From positions 315,195-345,972 of the forward strand of contig NW_003107096.1 in assembly GCF_000003605.2 (NCBI RefSeq): 30,778 nt of DNA, written 5' to 3'. The position numbers and the translations under genes are program-made. Shown here in pieces: positions 1 through 12,139 of the stretch; the first letter of the stretch is position 1; the number at the start of each line of letters is the position of its first letter. The DNA is from Saccoglossus kowalevskii (Eukaryota > Hemichordata > Enteropneusta > Harrimaniidae). The notes under the pieces are model-generated. The model worked only from the letters and a program-made list of their open reading frames with translations. It was not told where the DNA came from and did not search any database.

Positions 1-576
1 GAGACGGCGTTACAGCTCAGTCTACTGTTATAGTGTCAGTGTTAGGCTGAGACGGTGTTACAGCTCAGTCTACAGTTATAGTGTCAGTGTTAGGCTGAGG
101 CGGTGTTACAGCTCAGTCTACAGTTATAGTGTCAGTGTTAGGCTGAGGCGGTGTTACAGCTCCGTCTACAGTTATAGTGCCAGTGTTAGGCTGAGACGGC
201 GTTACAGCTCAGTCTACAGTTATAGTGCCAGTGTTGGGCTGAGACGGTGTTACAGCTCAGTCTATAGTTATAGTGCCAGTGTTAGGCTGAGACAGCGTTA
301 CAGCTCAGTCTACAGTTATAGTGCCAGTGTTAGGCTGAGACGGCGTTACAGCTCAGTCTACTGTTATAGTGTCAGTGTTAGGCTGAGACGGAGTTACAGC
401 TCAGTCTACAGTTATAGTGTCAGTGTTAGGCTGAGGCGGTGTTACAGCTCAGTCTACAGTTATAGTGCCAGTGTTAGGCTGAGGCGGTGTTACAACTCAG
501 TCTACAATTATAGTGTCAGTGTTAGGCTGAGGCGGTGTTACAACTCAGTCTACAGTTATAGTGCCAGTGTTAGGCT
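1..576. repeat. 48-bp tandem repeat array, 12 complete copies
   Basis: Twelve head-to-tail copies of a 48-bp unit fill this interval exactly, each starting GAGRCGG and ending TTAGGCT. Copies differ at a few fixed positions (for example GTGTC or GTGCC, CAGCTC or CAACTC, CTACTG or CTACAG). Copy 1 and copy 8 are identical, and copies 1-3 resemble copies 8-10, which suggests an older duplication of a seven-copy block. The array is cut by the left edge, so its full length is unknown. Because 48 is a multiple of three, one forward frame stays open throughout; see the separate entry. Confidence 0.97.
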
Positions 577-583
577 GAAGTAA
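2..583 (+). other. Open frame running through the 48-bp array (16-residue repeats)
   Basis: Forward frame 2 has no stop from base 2 to a TAA at 581-583. It would encode 16-residue repeats of roughly R-R-C/R-Y-S-S-V-Y-S-Y-S-V/A-S-V-R-L. The other two forward frames and all reverse frames are closed in every unit. There is no ATG inside, so it could only be translated from a start left of the window or as an exon. A 48-bp unit has a good chance of leaving one of six frames open, and copy differences include non-synonymous changes (R/C/S, S/N, V/A, R/Q). This is therefore weak evidence for a protein, and non-coding satellite is the simpler reading. Confidence 0.2.
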
Positions 584-1787
584 CATCCGATAGTGTTTGT
601 ACTTAGCTTAGCTTAGGCAGTAGGACTATGTGTTTCATTGTGTTCAGAATGCACGAGTTTTGTTTTTATGTTATTTATCTCATTTTACAGTTCGGTTCTT
701 TGATTTCCTGGACCAATGTATTAATATTAGTGTATGGACATTTGAATGGAATCCCTCATCGCATATCAACTTGTTTTGATGTGACATAATAATACATTGT
801 ATTAATACTATAGAAATTCCGTTATTAATATATTTGGAGAGATATTAGTATTAGTAATTGCTCCGCATTGTGTTTTTCAGTGGTGGTCAGATGAGTCTTG
901 CATTACGGGATGCTATACACTTCACACTGTGTTAAGAATTGGCAATTATCGGCAATATTAGGAAACTGCCCCCCTCCCCCTCACATTCCTAGCACCAATT
1001 TCTATCATAAGGTTAGTTACTCGGGGCTCAGCGATTTTGATACATTACTTTCGTTATATCCATAAAACAATATTGTTAAACACGAATATAATAAAGACAA
1101 AGCCTTGAAATAGTAAATAATTGGGTAACATCTGCAGAATAGAGCTGAATCGGCGTTCTTGACTCCCATCATTGCCGGCGATTGTGATTACGTTGATGAG
1201 TACAGTTTAATGTTATATTGCCGCCATGCTCGTTTCGGTTATTCAGCTGCTGATATCTTCAATCACGAATTAGTAGCGATGACACAGAAGTAGAAGCTCG
1301 GTATTTTTTTTTAAATTGGTGCTTTTGATTGAATCGAGAATAAGCGAGATAAGTGAACCACTATATCCCAATAATGTATTAATTTAATATTTCTTGAAGC
1401 TATAAGTGTTTGAGTTGAAAACATCAGACTGGCCTGAACTAAATTGATGTCATTACGTGCCGGAAGTATCTGAATTTGGTCCGTCGCTGACGTATATCCA
1501 TTTCAATCGATGATTACACTTAATTTGAAAACCATTGCATCTTCGTGACTTTTCGCATTTATCTTAAACTAATGGGGAGTTCAAAACTTAGGATTACGAC
1601 TTTTGAAAACTTAGCGAAATAGTTTATTCTTATGTTTCACGTGCTTTGCATGTGTATATTATATAATATGTCGAATAATTTTACACGATTCACAGATTGT
1701 TTTTCGATGTATTAAAATTGGAACAGGGTTGAAAGTTATTCGTCATCTTTCACTTAATGTTATTATTTAAACCCAAACAACAAATAT
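577..1787. other. Non-coding flank of the 48-bp array
   Basis: This is AT-rich sequence without a supported gene. A C-rich tract at 969-980 (six C, a T, five C) gives two G runs on the minus strand, too few for a G-quadruplex alone. A 54-codon open plus-strand stretch at 1129-1290 is treated as a finding rather than a gene because it lacks a start codon near its beginning and a convincing splice acceptor. Confidence 0.5.
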
Positions 1788-1976
1788 AATGTTTCTGGTC
1801 AGCATGCGCACCGCAAAAAAAAATGGAGTCCGTTATATTTCACCAATACACAGCGCCCTCTGTTGAAAAGTTTAGTCATGAAGCAAAAATGTACGACTTG
1901 TCGAACATTATAGCAGCAACAAAACAATAAAAAGACGTCCAATTTTTGAAGAAAAAAAAATTTGACCAGAAACATT
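1788..1976. mobile_element. Possible MITE bounded by 14-bp perfect inverted repeats
   Basis: The 14 bases at 1788-1801 (AATGTTTCTGGTCA) are the exact reverse complement of 1963-1976, so the arms enclose a 189-bp element. The interior is AT-rich with A runs and contains a CAGCGCCCTCTGTTG motif at about 1850-1864 that resembles the C-rich core of a CTCF site. No clear target-site duplication is seen outside the arms and no transposase is encoded. A non-autonomous DNA transposon is plausible, but a chance inverted repeat is possible. Confidence 0.35.
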
Positions 1977-2515
1977 TTCCTATTTTTGATAGACATTTAA
2001 GGTTCATGCAGCTAGAGTACGGGGGGAGAATTATAATTAATTGAATATTTCGAGAAAAAAACTACAAAGTTGGAAATGTCATGGGAAATGATCACAACTT
2101 TCATTTTTGCTCTGATTTCTTATTTCGTCTTTTAAACATTCGCTAGTGACATTGAGATAGAAAGACATATTATTATTAATGAATCTAATATTGTCAAACA
2201 TTTCAAAACAATTACCTTTTGGTGAGTTTCCATATGTATACAATGGGAAAGTATTCCCATAATGCATTGCCCATATATACAGAAATGCGCCCAGTGCTGC
2301 AAAATTTTAATATGTTTCGAACTGCCCGTAAAACAAAGCTTTCAAAAATGCGAAAAAAAAATAATGAGTTTAGAACGTGTCGAGTTATTTGGAACCTGCC
2401 GATTGCATAAGTTTGTACACGTTCGAACAACGAGTTAAATGTATAGACTTAATATAATGAAATTTAATGTAATCGAGACGCCCGATGTTTCATAGATACG
2501 AATTCGATTCGCCCA
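1977..2515. other. Non-coding, AT-rich spacer
   Basis: Reading frames on both strands around 2079-2430 are short and overlap one another, as expected by chance in AT-rich DNA. No repeat or RNA gene was recognised. Confidence 0.5.
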
Positions 2516-2602
2516 CCAATTGTACACTGTGTGAATGTATGCAAATTGGTGTACATGAACGCTATATATGTAGGTGGCGCAGTGCAGGTAGTAGTATCAG
2601 TT
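2516..2602 (+). promoter_or_regulatory. Promoter-like cluster: CCAAT, octamer, TATA, Inr
   Basis: A CCAAT box lies at 2516-2520, a perfect POU octamer ATGCAAAT at 2539-2546, a TATA-like TATATAT at 2563-2569 and an initiator-like TCAGTT at 2597-2602, in this order on the plus strand. Octamer plus TATA is a classic arrangement in H2B histone and snRNA promoters, but no histone or snRNA sequence follows. The TATA-to-Inr distance (about 36 bp) is slightly long. Downstream are a six-codon ORF (ATG at 2626) and a 40-codon ORF (2662-2784) whose ATG has a weak context. The cluster may be a relic promoter or a coincidence of AT-rich sequence. Confidence 0.3.
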
Positions 2603-5374
2603 GCATTGAACACGGGCGTTGTAGTGATGAGAGGAAACGTACGTTAGAAACCTAGCAACGCATGAAAGGCACGAGTCCGGTAACCGATCCTGCTATTATC
2701 AAAGATTTAAAACCTTCGCTACATGAGTCTGCTGTCGGCAGCCGATTTACTCTAAATTCCAATTCACCAGTTTTGCGTTCGTGATAAGAAGTCTGGACGT
2801 CTGGTATTGTAACGGGCCGCGGCTAAACATTTCAAACGCGATACCTGAAAAGGTTACACGAGTTCCGTGTTGCGAAAGAAGGAGTGGTTGATTTCGTATC
2901 CTACGCCATATGTTGAATGAACTGAAATGTGCATCGCTTGTTGTTCATGGTGGAAATATACATGTGAGTAGATATTTGTTAGAGTTGTTTGTACCATTGA
3001 TTTCAACAACGTTATTGACATGAACCAGCGCACACTGCTTGCGATGATCGATGTCGTGTACACGAAAGCGGTTTTTGGGCAATAAAAGCTACACGTTAAA
3101 TGGATGACTTTCATCGAGTTAGTATATGGTGATATTTTTTGCGATCCGAAATTGTTCGCCTGATGACGTCCTGCTACGGAGACACATCGGTCGCTTTGCG
3201 CAAAAACACGCAATTGCCAGGGTAGCTGGCAACGAACGAAACATTATTCGACACGTTGCCAATTATCGTTCGTTCCATAGACAGTTTCAATAACGTGATT
3301 TTCTTTTTAAAAAAAATGCTGTGATATTTATAAAACGTGCAAGGTAGATATTTCTTTTGAACTATGACGAACTCATCAACGTGTGAATGTTACATTATTA
3401 CCGCCATTCCTATTAGTATACGCACAATTTCAATCTAAATAAATGCTATTGTAAATGGTATTTTACGTTTGCCAATCGTAAAGCACATGCTTCAGAAATA
3501 TCTCAACTGTCCAAGTTTTAAATTAACGCTTTTCAACCTTTGAGTAAATCACCATTCGTACGAGGCATTCAGCTTATTTGAGGCGGCGGACCCACCACCA
3601 ATACTTCGTAAATAACGCAATGTATGGTATGATGATCGCGTAATTCACCCAGACTGGCGCCAGAATATAGAAAAAACACCTGATTTGCTTTGCGGAGATA
3701 ATTCTGGCAGATTGCAGTAAAATGTCATATTGGTTTTTGAATAGTATAATTGTATGGTGGAATTATTCGGCAACTATTACTGTTGCGGGACTCGTCTCAT
3801 GTAAGGTACTGTGACACATTATAAAATGGCATGTAATTACATTCGGCCAGTGTTTAATAACGTGACACAAGTACGAAGATTATGATGTCATAAAGCGAAA
3901 ATCGTGATCATGGCCATGGTCGACTTCAAAATGTGTTTATGAATATGGTTGAGTATGCAGTGTATTTATTTATACTAGAGGGCGATTATAGCGCTTGATA
4001 TGACGTCTGTGTGTTTTTAAATGAAAATACAGGAGCGTATTTTGGATGAAACATTCATAAGCTTATTGTCAAGTCGCTCCCCGTTACACCGCACTCACAT
4101 CAGTGCTCGAATTTCAAAATATAATTGCTCTCATATTAGATGTCGAAATTCTAAGATACAATTTAGATTCAATTAAACGTGGATTCAGAAAAAATGACAG
4201 ATAATGGCATGTCATGTTCAATAGCCGCCAAATTGGTTCATGTGTAAGTCGATGTGTCGATGTTTTCGCCCTGTCAAGAAATTTCAGTTGTGATCTCTGT
4301 CTAATATAGTTCACGCTTCCAAAGCCGACTACTGTCAGTACTGGTGGCGGCGTCACATGACTGTAACTGAAATGTACATTTTACATAATAGTTAGTACGG
4401 ATTAGACAGACGTTTTATTAGGTACGATTATTCGACTTCTTGAAGCTAAGGGTTTAGACTCAGTCGACACGTTGTCTCAACGATGTTTCGCAAAGTTAAA
4501 TTACAGTCCGGTCAGCTTCAAAGAATGTTTTCGGAGTCCAACAAAATTAAATTAACTCCCTTTTCAAACATCGTGACTTATCAGTACAATTGAATTCATT
4601 ACAGAAATATTACTAATAATAAAATGTAGGCTGCGTTCCTTCAAATGCGATGCGATTGTTCGTTACAGTGGTTGGAAATCAAGGCCATACGTTCACAGTA
4701 TAGCTCGAACACAAACTCGTTCCAGTTGGTTAAGTGCTACATTCAAATCGTTCTTTCAAAATACAATTATACATACAATGTACCACCTGTTTTAATGATC
4801 CTTTTTTTTTTATTTATATTTTCGTACTTAACTTGTCTTAATTTTTATATTTTCATTCCGTACACAAATTAACAGGGGGAAACAATCGAGCGTTATTTTA
4901 ACACGACACATTCACTTCCTTTTAAATCAATAACAGTTTAAAATGATTATAAATACAATGGTTTATTATTTCGAGTGGACATCCAGCGAAATAGCGTTAC
5001 TGTGCTTCGCGAAATAGGAAGTGTTTTAATTTCATACTGTCAGCGTATGTGCGTCACTGGGTGCTAAGTGATATTACACCACATTGTACAGTCGATTAGT
5101 CACCGAGTATGGCATAGCTGGCTCGTTAGTGACTACGCTTACAGCCCAGCGTATGGTAGGATAACTTCGAGATATCGCGTACGTAGTATACGCAATTGAT
5201 ATGCGAAGCGTTCAACACACGGTTTCGCTATTAAACGTCGACAGTCTATGTATGTTGACATGTTTATAGGTTGTCTCGCTAAAATGTATACACATCAATT
5301 ATTGTAATATTACGTGTTTGCTTCAGTCAGTCGGTGGAGATTCATTTCATTACGTGCCTGTACGAGTGCTGACT
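2603..5374. other. CpG-rich region without an intact gene
   Basis: CpG is frequent here: 20 CpG in 3001-3240. The plus-strand frame from about 2846 to 3285 contains protein-like runs broken by several stops, including 23 open codons before a TGA, then longer runs around 2960-3160. This could be a decayed gene or transposon, but no domain was recognised. The rest (3300-5374) is AT-rich and shows no gene, repeat or RNA I can support. Confidence 0.4.
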
Positions 5375-5476
5375 CGATTATCTACCGCATGCCTGACGCT
5401 CTCGCAGGGCAGAGGATCTGACCATCGATTATCTTCCTCACGCGTGACGCTGTCACAGGGCCGAGGATCTGACGTT
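5375..5476. repeat. Degenerate tandem dimer, about 51 bp per unit
   Basis: Two adjacent copies begin CGATTATCT (5375) and CGATTATCT (5426) and each ends with a GAGGATCTGAC block; between these lie TGACGCT and CAGGGC blocks shared by both. The copies differ at about a quarter of positions, so the duplication is old. A short G/C-rich hairpin (AGGGG / CCCCT) follows at about 5492-5506. Confidence 0.75.
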
Positions 5477-8400
5477 TTGGATTGATTGGTAAGGGGTCCA
5501 CCCCCTAGTCTAGCCGATGTCAGTGTGTGCGTATGTAACTTTGAAGAACACTACAGGGTTATCGCTACGTTCATTTTACCCAGAAATATTTGTTTGTATA
5601 CGTATAATGAATATTATACGTTACACTGTTGTCGTTAATTCTGCAAAGGTTATTAAGCAACGTCAACAAAAACGTACCGAATTCATAAAAATACGTACGA
5701 TAACGAATTGTGATATGAAGAATGGGAAAAAATATTCAATTCAACTAGACAATTCTTTTCCACTTTCGGCAAGTAGCATTCAATTAGATTGTCTTTTTAT
5801 TTCGTTTACCACACAATTATCGCTTAGTATATCGTAGGCTGTAATAGAAAGGGCAGGGTGCTGCATGGATATTGTGCGATGACAAATACAAAACACTTTT
5901 GATAAGCCAATAAATAGTCTTTGTTGACATTTTTGTATCTATCTTAATCTCTTTTAGAGTGTCAGCGGTGTTTATAATGACTTTTTGAATAACAGCGCAT
6001 ATCGAATTCGTAATCAGTAGACAAGTATGCCTAACAATATATTCGCAGTAAATTGAGTCGATCCCGTTTATGGTGAAAATTGTGATGAAAGTACGTTGAC
6101 CTTGGTCACAGTTAGAAATGTAGTGTGGTTTGTTACATTTTCATAGACGGTCTCTTGTGTGTTCGTTTCGAGAACCGATTTCATTCGCAATAGTAAATTA
6201 AACTAGACAGTCTTTCTGACTGTAAATCACCGTATTGGCACCTAGTGCACTCATTCTTGATAGAGTGCTACTATGTTTCAATTACATAAGGGGAAATGTA
6301 ATTAGGATTGTGTTAGGGACATGTCTATATTTATGTGGTTTATGGTACATATATAGTCCGTGGAGTGATGCACTTACGTCAAGTGATTGCATGCAAAAAT
6401 GATGAAGAAACATATGTCATCAGACAAAGTTTCCGGGACATGTCGAGAGTGTCTTATTCCCTGTTAAGAATGTTTCCACATATATGTCGTATTTCCTAAG
6501 TCCATTTTTTAAACAGCATACGCATAAACGTATTTTAATGTTAGTCTGGAACAAAAATCAAATTAGTTCTTCTTTCTCGTCGCTTCATGGGAATAAGTAG
6601 ATTTAAACGTGTGATCCTGAATGCGACAGTTTCTCGCCATGTTCAGTCACGTCATCACACGGAATGGCACTTCGCACCACGTTATACTACACGACGTCCC
6701 GTCACACGACGCTTCGCCGCCACGTGGTTACCATAAATAAATCCGGGGTACCGCCATTTAAATGTCGAGTTATTATTTAGCGAAACTGTGTATGGTATCA
6801 TAGCCCACTATTTCGCCATCTATCATCAAAATTGATCTCTTGCAAACAAATCATAAAATTGTGTTAAAGTTACATCCCCACTATTTTTTTATCATAGAAC
6901 GCCTATTACCGTGATCACCACGAGAAATGATAAAACCAGTTACTTTTGCAACAAATCATCAAATATTGGGGCACCGGTGCTTGGTACATGACAAAAGCAT
7001 GGTGTATAATCCCCAAATAAAACATAACATATGTAGGTCGATGTGTATTTTACAAGATAGGGAGTAAGGACTAGGCAAACACCGTTGTTGCAAATCATTT
7101 ATTGCCACTTGTATGTTTTGTAGAATATGTTTAAATTCGATTATTATTACCTCCGTGTTTGGACATAAATGTAAGATTTACCACGAACTGTTCAAAAACT
7201 AGATCCCTTGCGATGCTTACAAGATTATGATTCAGTTGAGGGTGTTCTAGAAATCATACAACGTAGGAATTCAACTCTAACAATCGATAGCTAATTCTGG
7301 CAGATAAATACTTCGTATCATACATGCAGCGAAAATCGATTCAGTTCGACAGTTCAATATACTAAGCAGCCGTTCACAATTTTTTGTTTCGCGATTTACT
7401 GCAACAATAATTGGAATCTTATCCGTCGGTAAGATTGCACCAACAAGAATCTGTCAATAAACGGACAGGACGTGTTTATTAAAACAGTAATCACTGCGTT
7501 TTTTTATTTTTTAGCATGTCTGTACATTTTTCGCAAAATATTTTGAATGGAGTATTCATTTTCGCGTTTTGCCTGTATACTATATTTGTTTATTCAGAAT
7601 TAAAGGCGACCGAGGTATATTTAAAAGACATTAACAAAACAGCATTAGCAGATGTGAAATCTCGAGTTTAATTCATTAAAATGGAAATTCAGTTACATGC
7701 TATTTTGTGAAGAAAGAGGTAATAGTCTGGTCGTACTCCTGGGTGGTACCCTCGCCGGATTTACTATTCGTGGTTCGCTGGTCGTTATTTTCTGTAGTTA
7801 CTCTATGTGTCTAGATAAGTTAAATTTACTGTGATCGGTAGGCTAATAGGTTCAAATGCTATAGACTTGCGAACTTCCTCTCACAATGGTTTATTTCCAC
7901 GCTTATAAGCTATCGACCCTTTCCATTAACCTTTTTCCTAACCGAGGCAACATGCACAGTTCAATGTAATTTAAAAGAATAAGGGCATCGCTATTATTTC
8001 AAACGGACGCGAAACAAATCAGCCCTTAGTTAGTTATTTTGTTATCACCGTCATCAGCTTATAGGTCGTTTCGTGACCGAGCATTGTTACTGAGGTTACT
8101 CTTTTATTCGGGGTGTTACTGATATTGACGCCATTAAAAAGCAGTTACGCCTGTAGCAGTTTGTTTTATTCATAAAGTTACTAAACGTTTACGTGATGCC
8201 AGGTGTGCTTTGTTTCGTAGTTAGCAAAACTGGTCTTAATTACCGTCGTGTTCCTCTTTCTTTTTATTTCACGGGATTACAGTAAAGTACGCAGTCAGGC
8301 AGTACGGGAACGCATCGACCTCCGCTAAGAGTTGGTTCTCATAGTATGTATCTTATTTTTTTTTTTTATATTAGTTTTGTTATTTGTACAGGCTTTATAC

Positions 8401-11400
8401 AATACATTAAAATATGGTCGCGTCGTGTTCGATGTGAGTCCCATACGATGTAAACAGCGCGTGTAAAAAAAAATATTTTATTTGCCATTACTTTATTCTA
8501 AATCTCGTCGCATGACGACTGTGGTGCTTTATGAAAGCTGTACCCTGATAGCATTAGAAGAATACTTGGGGTTATTTTGTTAATAATTGTATCGTGTTGA
8601 GTCATTGACACTGCTAATAGTACGCATACACAAAGTTGTTTTTCGCTGTTAGAACTGTAAGGGGAAACGCTTCGGTTACACATGTTCATTTCGCAAATAC
8701 GTCTATAATTGACAAGTGTGAACTAAAAGTATTACTTTTTTCAAATGAACATACTGATGAAACAGGCGTATAGACTGTGAATAGCACAAGTGTGTATATA
8801 TACTTGCATCACCCTAAAACAGCACACGTTAATTAAATAGGATAAATTAATTAATGCCTTTGCGGGTACAGACACTGTTTGAAATGTACAACAGCATAAC
8901 AATGAATAATTTTAGAGGCAATCATTGGCCAAAATTGTTACGAATCACAAAACAAATTGATGTACACTATGTAATCCAGTGTGCGTTGTCTTTGTAATAA
9001 TTTTGGATAAATTCAAATAAATGATTATCCGAAGATGATCAACGACACAAACCGATTGTTTGTTTTTTTTTGTAAATAATTCTCATCGAGTATTGGTCGA
9101 GAGGACAAGTTAAAATGTGTGTTAAGTCGTAATTGCGGCTACTAAGCCCCAAAGAGCGTTGAGTCTCACGTGGTCACATACGCAACAGCCAAGGTATACA
9201 AAAAATATTTCCTGTCAGGGCAAACTGCCAATCAAGACGTGCCTTCAGGTCTGGGACTGAAACTAGCATTGTAAGAGTCTTATTCCGGAGATATAATGGC
9301 TATATAGATGGATATCTCTAACAAAATTAATGTCTACCCAGTTACTAAACTATCCCCGCTGGCAATAATAACGGTGCATCCCAGGGTTTAATCAAAGCAG
9401 TAAGTGCACTGGTTAGATTCTCGCTTTCTATCCTCAAGGAAAACGACACACTGAAAAAAATTTATCTGAATGAGATTACACTAGGAATAACATAATATGG
9501 ATTGAAAAGAGAATAAATGCGATGTCAGTGTAATTATACCAACTACAAATTGCATTAACTCGTTTTTTTTTCCTCTCAGGAGTGGACCGCTGGGTATCAT
9601 TAGTGCGCCACTGCAAGTAAATCAGTGTAATATAGGAAATCAAACCGTCGTGCCAATTGTAAGTATAGATTTGTACAAGTAAGGGTGCGTTCAAAATATA
9701 TTTAGGGGGGTGAATTTTTTTGGAGGGTTCCAGGGAAAAATTGGAGATATTAGGGATGGTACCTGGGCATTAGTGCAAGGAGATTCCTAAAGTCTTATTA
9801 TCAGTGTTGAGTAAAGCATAATAACACATGCCAACAGTTGTTTCCCATGCATACTGGAAATGAACATCACACGTGATGGCTTACTGATGCATGTCAGTTT
9901 TGTGTGTGATTTGATTCAAAATGGCCGACAGGTGGCCATGTTGATTTTATTTGCATGTGTTCCTAAACAATTTATTGACTAATTTCGTTCAAAGTTGGCG
10001 CAAATACAAAACAGAACGGTATTTATGTGCACATTTTGTTTCAAACGTTTCTCTGGTGTATCTGTATCTGTTCATGAAGTTTGTTGTTTTTTATTCATTG
10101 TGGTTACGGATGTGAGAAAGTGAATACTTTTTTGTGGTAGATTCAATGTCTATGTAGGTTTCAAAATCATTCCAAGTCCAGACAAATTCAGCTGAATGAT
10201 GTTCAGTCTAGTACAGTGACCAACTCTGGCGATGTGTTCGTGGTACACAAATTCAAGCTCTGCACGTACAATGTATGAGATTCACAGACTTGGTAACTTC
10301 AGTGATATATAATGTATCTTCCTTGATCACATGAGAATTTTTTTGGAAACTAAAACAAAAAAATGTTCAAAAAATTCAAAGAATAGCAAATTTTATGGCA
10401 AGCATTGAAGTATGTTATTCAGTACTACCAAATAACACGTGACACATTTGATGATTTGTAAATTCCGCCAATCAAGTCAGAGGATGAGCACACTTCACAG
10501 GTGGAAGTGGGCCGGGCGCAGGTGTCCACTTTGGCGAGCTTAGGTTTGTTTGATGATGTTTTTGCGTGTTTACAAATCTCGTGGTGATTTTGGTAAAAAT
10601 GAGGCTAAAACAACAATACTCGGTTTTGCTGTTACCAAACATCACATGACACTAATGAGGAACACGCACACAACTTGAAGGAAATATAAATAATAAATTT
10701 GATGGGTATTTACGCAATACATAGTATCCAGATGTGGGTACAGGTTTATATAATACTAATCAGGGGGACTTGCGATGACCAGACAAAGGAATACCAGATA
10801 GTGTTATCAGTCTACTCATTTTAATTGAAAATTCCCCTTGGAGGAGTAGACCCACGTTACCACGAACAATCGATTGCTGCTACAGTGTTTATGTCATTGT
10901 CGTTTGTGTAACTAATGCGGCTCTCTGTGTATTGTAAGTAAGGGAGTCGTTGTTACTCAGTGAAATGAGGTGTTTAACTCCACTACCGCTCAGCTCCGAC
11001 GAACAGTTGAATTCAGTGAACGTATAGGAAAGAGGCTCATTGTACACTGTACGTTTTTTGTTTTGTTTTTTGTATTATTAAACTACTCACAGTTATTAAG
11101 TAGCCGGGGTAGCAGTGTGACAATGTTTTACAATGTGTCGCTATAAAACGCGGTTATGTTTACATTGGTTGACGTCCAAATGAAGTGAGATATGAGACAT
11201 TGGGGAAATATGAGATGTGTTTAATAACCATGAACTTGTCCGTAAATACTTCAGACTCGATAGGCTCCCTAGTGGCTTTGCTGTGATTGCTTTTACAATT
11301 TCCAACCGCGTCATTATGTTAATCATAACTTAATAGCTCTAATCTGTTTACGATGATGGTGTGTTTATTGCATTTTAAAAACTACACACAGTGGGGTTGT

Positions 11401-12117
11401 TTATTGCCGTTTTATTTTTGATAGTGTCAGCGGCGTCGCACGAAAATGTCACCTGGGTTTAAACGCAAATATAATAAATGACATCTGAAATTGATAAGTA
11501 GTTAGCTATTAACAAATTATATTGCTGCATGACGTCAGCTTTCCACGTTCTGTAATAAGTGCGTTGCTGCTCTGGTACCCATTACGCGTGCCATGTTCAC
11601 TGAATATGTTTCCGAGACCGGTATATCAGTTTCTGGCGCGTCAATCAACCTCGCTTCCATATATTTTTTAGCGTTTTTTTTCCGGGATTATCTAAAACAC
11701 AATATACCTAATTCACCACTTGTGAGTTGAGAGCCCCATTACGCACACATACATCATCATGTAACGGTTCATATCGATTGAAAACTTTATTGCTTATGTG
11801 CGTGCTGAGCTGTTTAGCCCCGTCACGTGCAGTTTTTGAGAAACCATACGCATTCGATGGATGAGCCAATGAGGGCAGATGTGAAATGTTGTTATTAGAA
11901 TAGTTTTATCATTTTATCATCATCCAGTGAGTAAATGTAAAAGTTATCTGTAGGTCTGCGAGTAAACGTGTTCTTGTTTGACGAACATTGAAACTTTCGT
12001 GTATTATTGTCCTATCTCCGCACCGTTCTGGATTTAGGATAAAGCTCGTATTTGAAATATTGAGTTGTTATATCCATCATCCTGCTTGAATACCAGAACG
12101 TGAAATAAATACTTCAT
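5477..12117. other. Long gene-poor intergenic or intronic stretch
   Basis: No coding region is supported in these 6.6 kb. The longest open frame is about 106 codons (5517-5837, plus), within chance for AT-rich DNA and without a recognisable domain. Minor items are an 8-bp stem with 8-base loop at 6280-6303, a C- and CpG-rich patch rich in CAC/GAC words at about 6640-6725, and an octamer-like ATTTGCAT near 9950. No tRNA, MITE or satellite was recognised. Confidence 0.5.
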
Positions 12118-12139
12118 ATGTTCTTAACATTAAGAACAT
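12118..12139. repeat. 22-bp near-perfect palindrome
   Basis: Ten bases (ATGTTCTTAA) and their exact reverse complement are separated by two bases (CA). The arms contain TGTTCT and AGAACA half-sites, the half-site sequence of steroid-receptor elements, but with a 4-bp gap between AGAACA-type half-sites of the wrong orientation for a classical response element. It could be a dimeric transcription-factor site or chance. Confidence 0.6.

Noticed and set aside
1-576. Regular repeats that could be mistaken for a CRISPR array
   Set aside because: Units are contiguous without unique spacers, and the window is animal DNA; this is a tandem repeat.
2854-3213. 119-codon minus-strand open frame
   Set aside because: It begins at TTG rather than ATG, shows no domain, and lies opposite plus-strand frames that look more protein-like.
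7600-7616. TTAAAGGCGACCGAGG, similar to the TTAA MITE tips
   Set aside because: No matching inverted partner with TTAA was found within several hundred bases.
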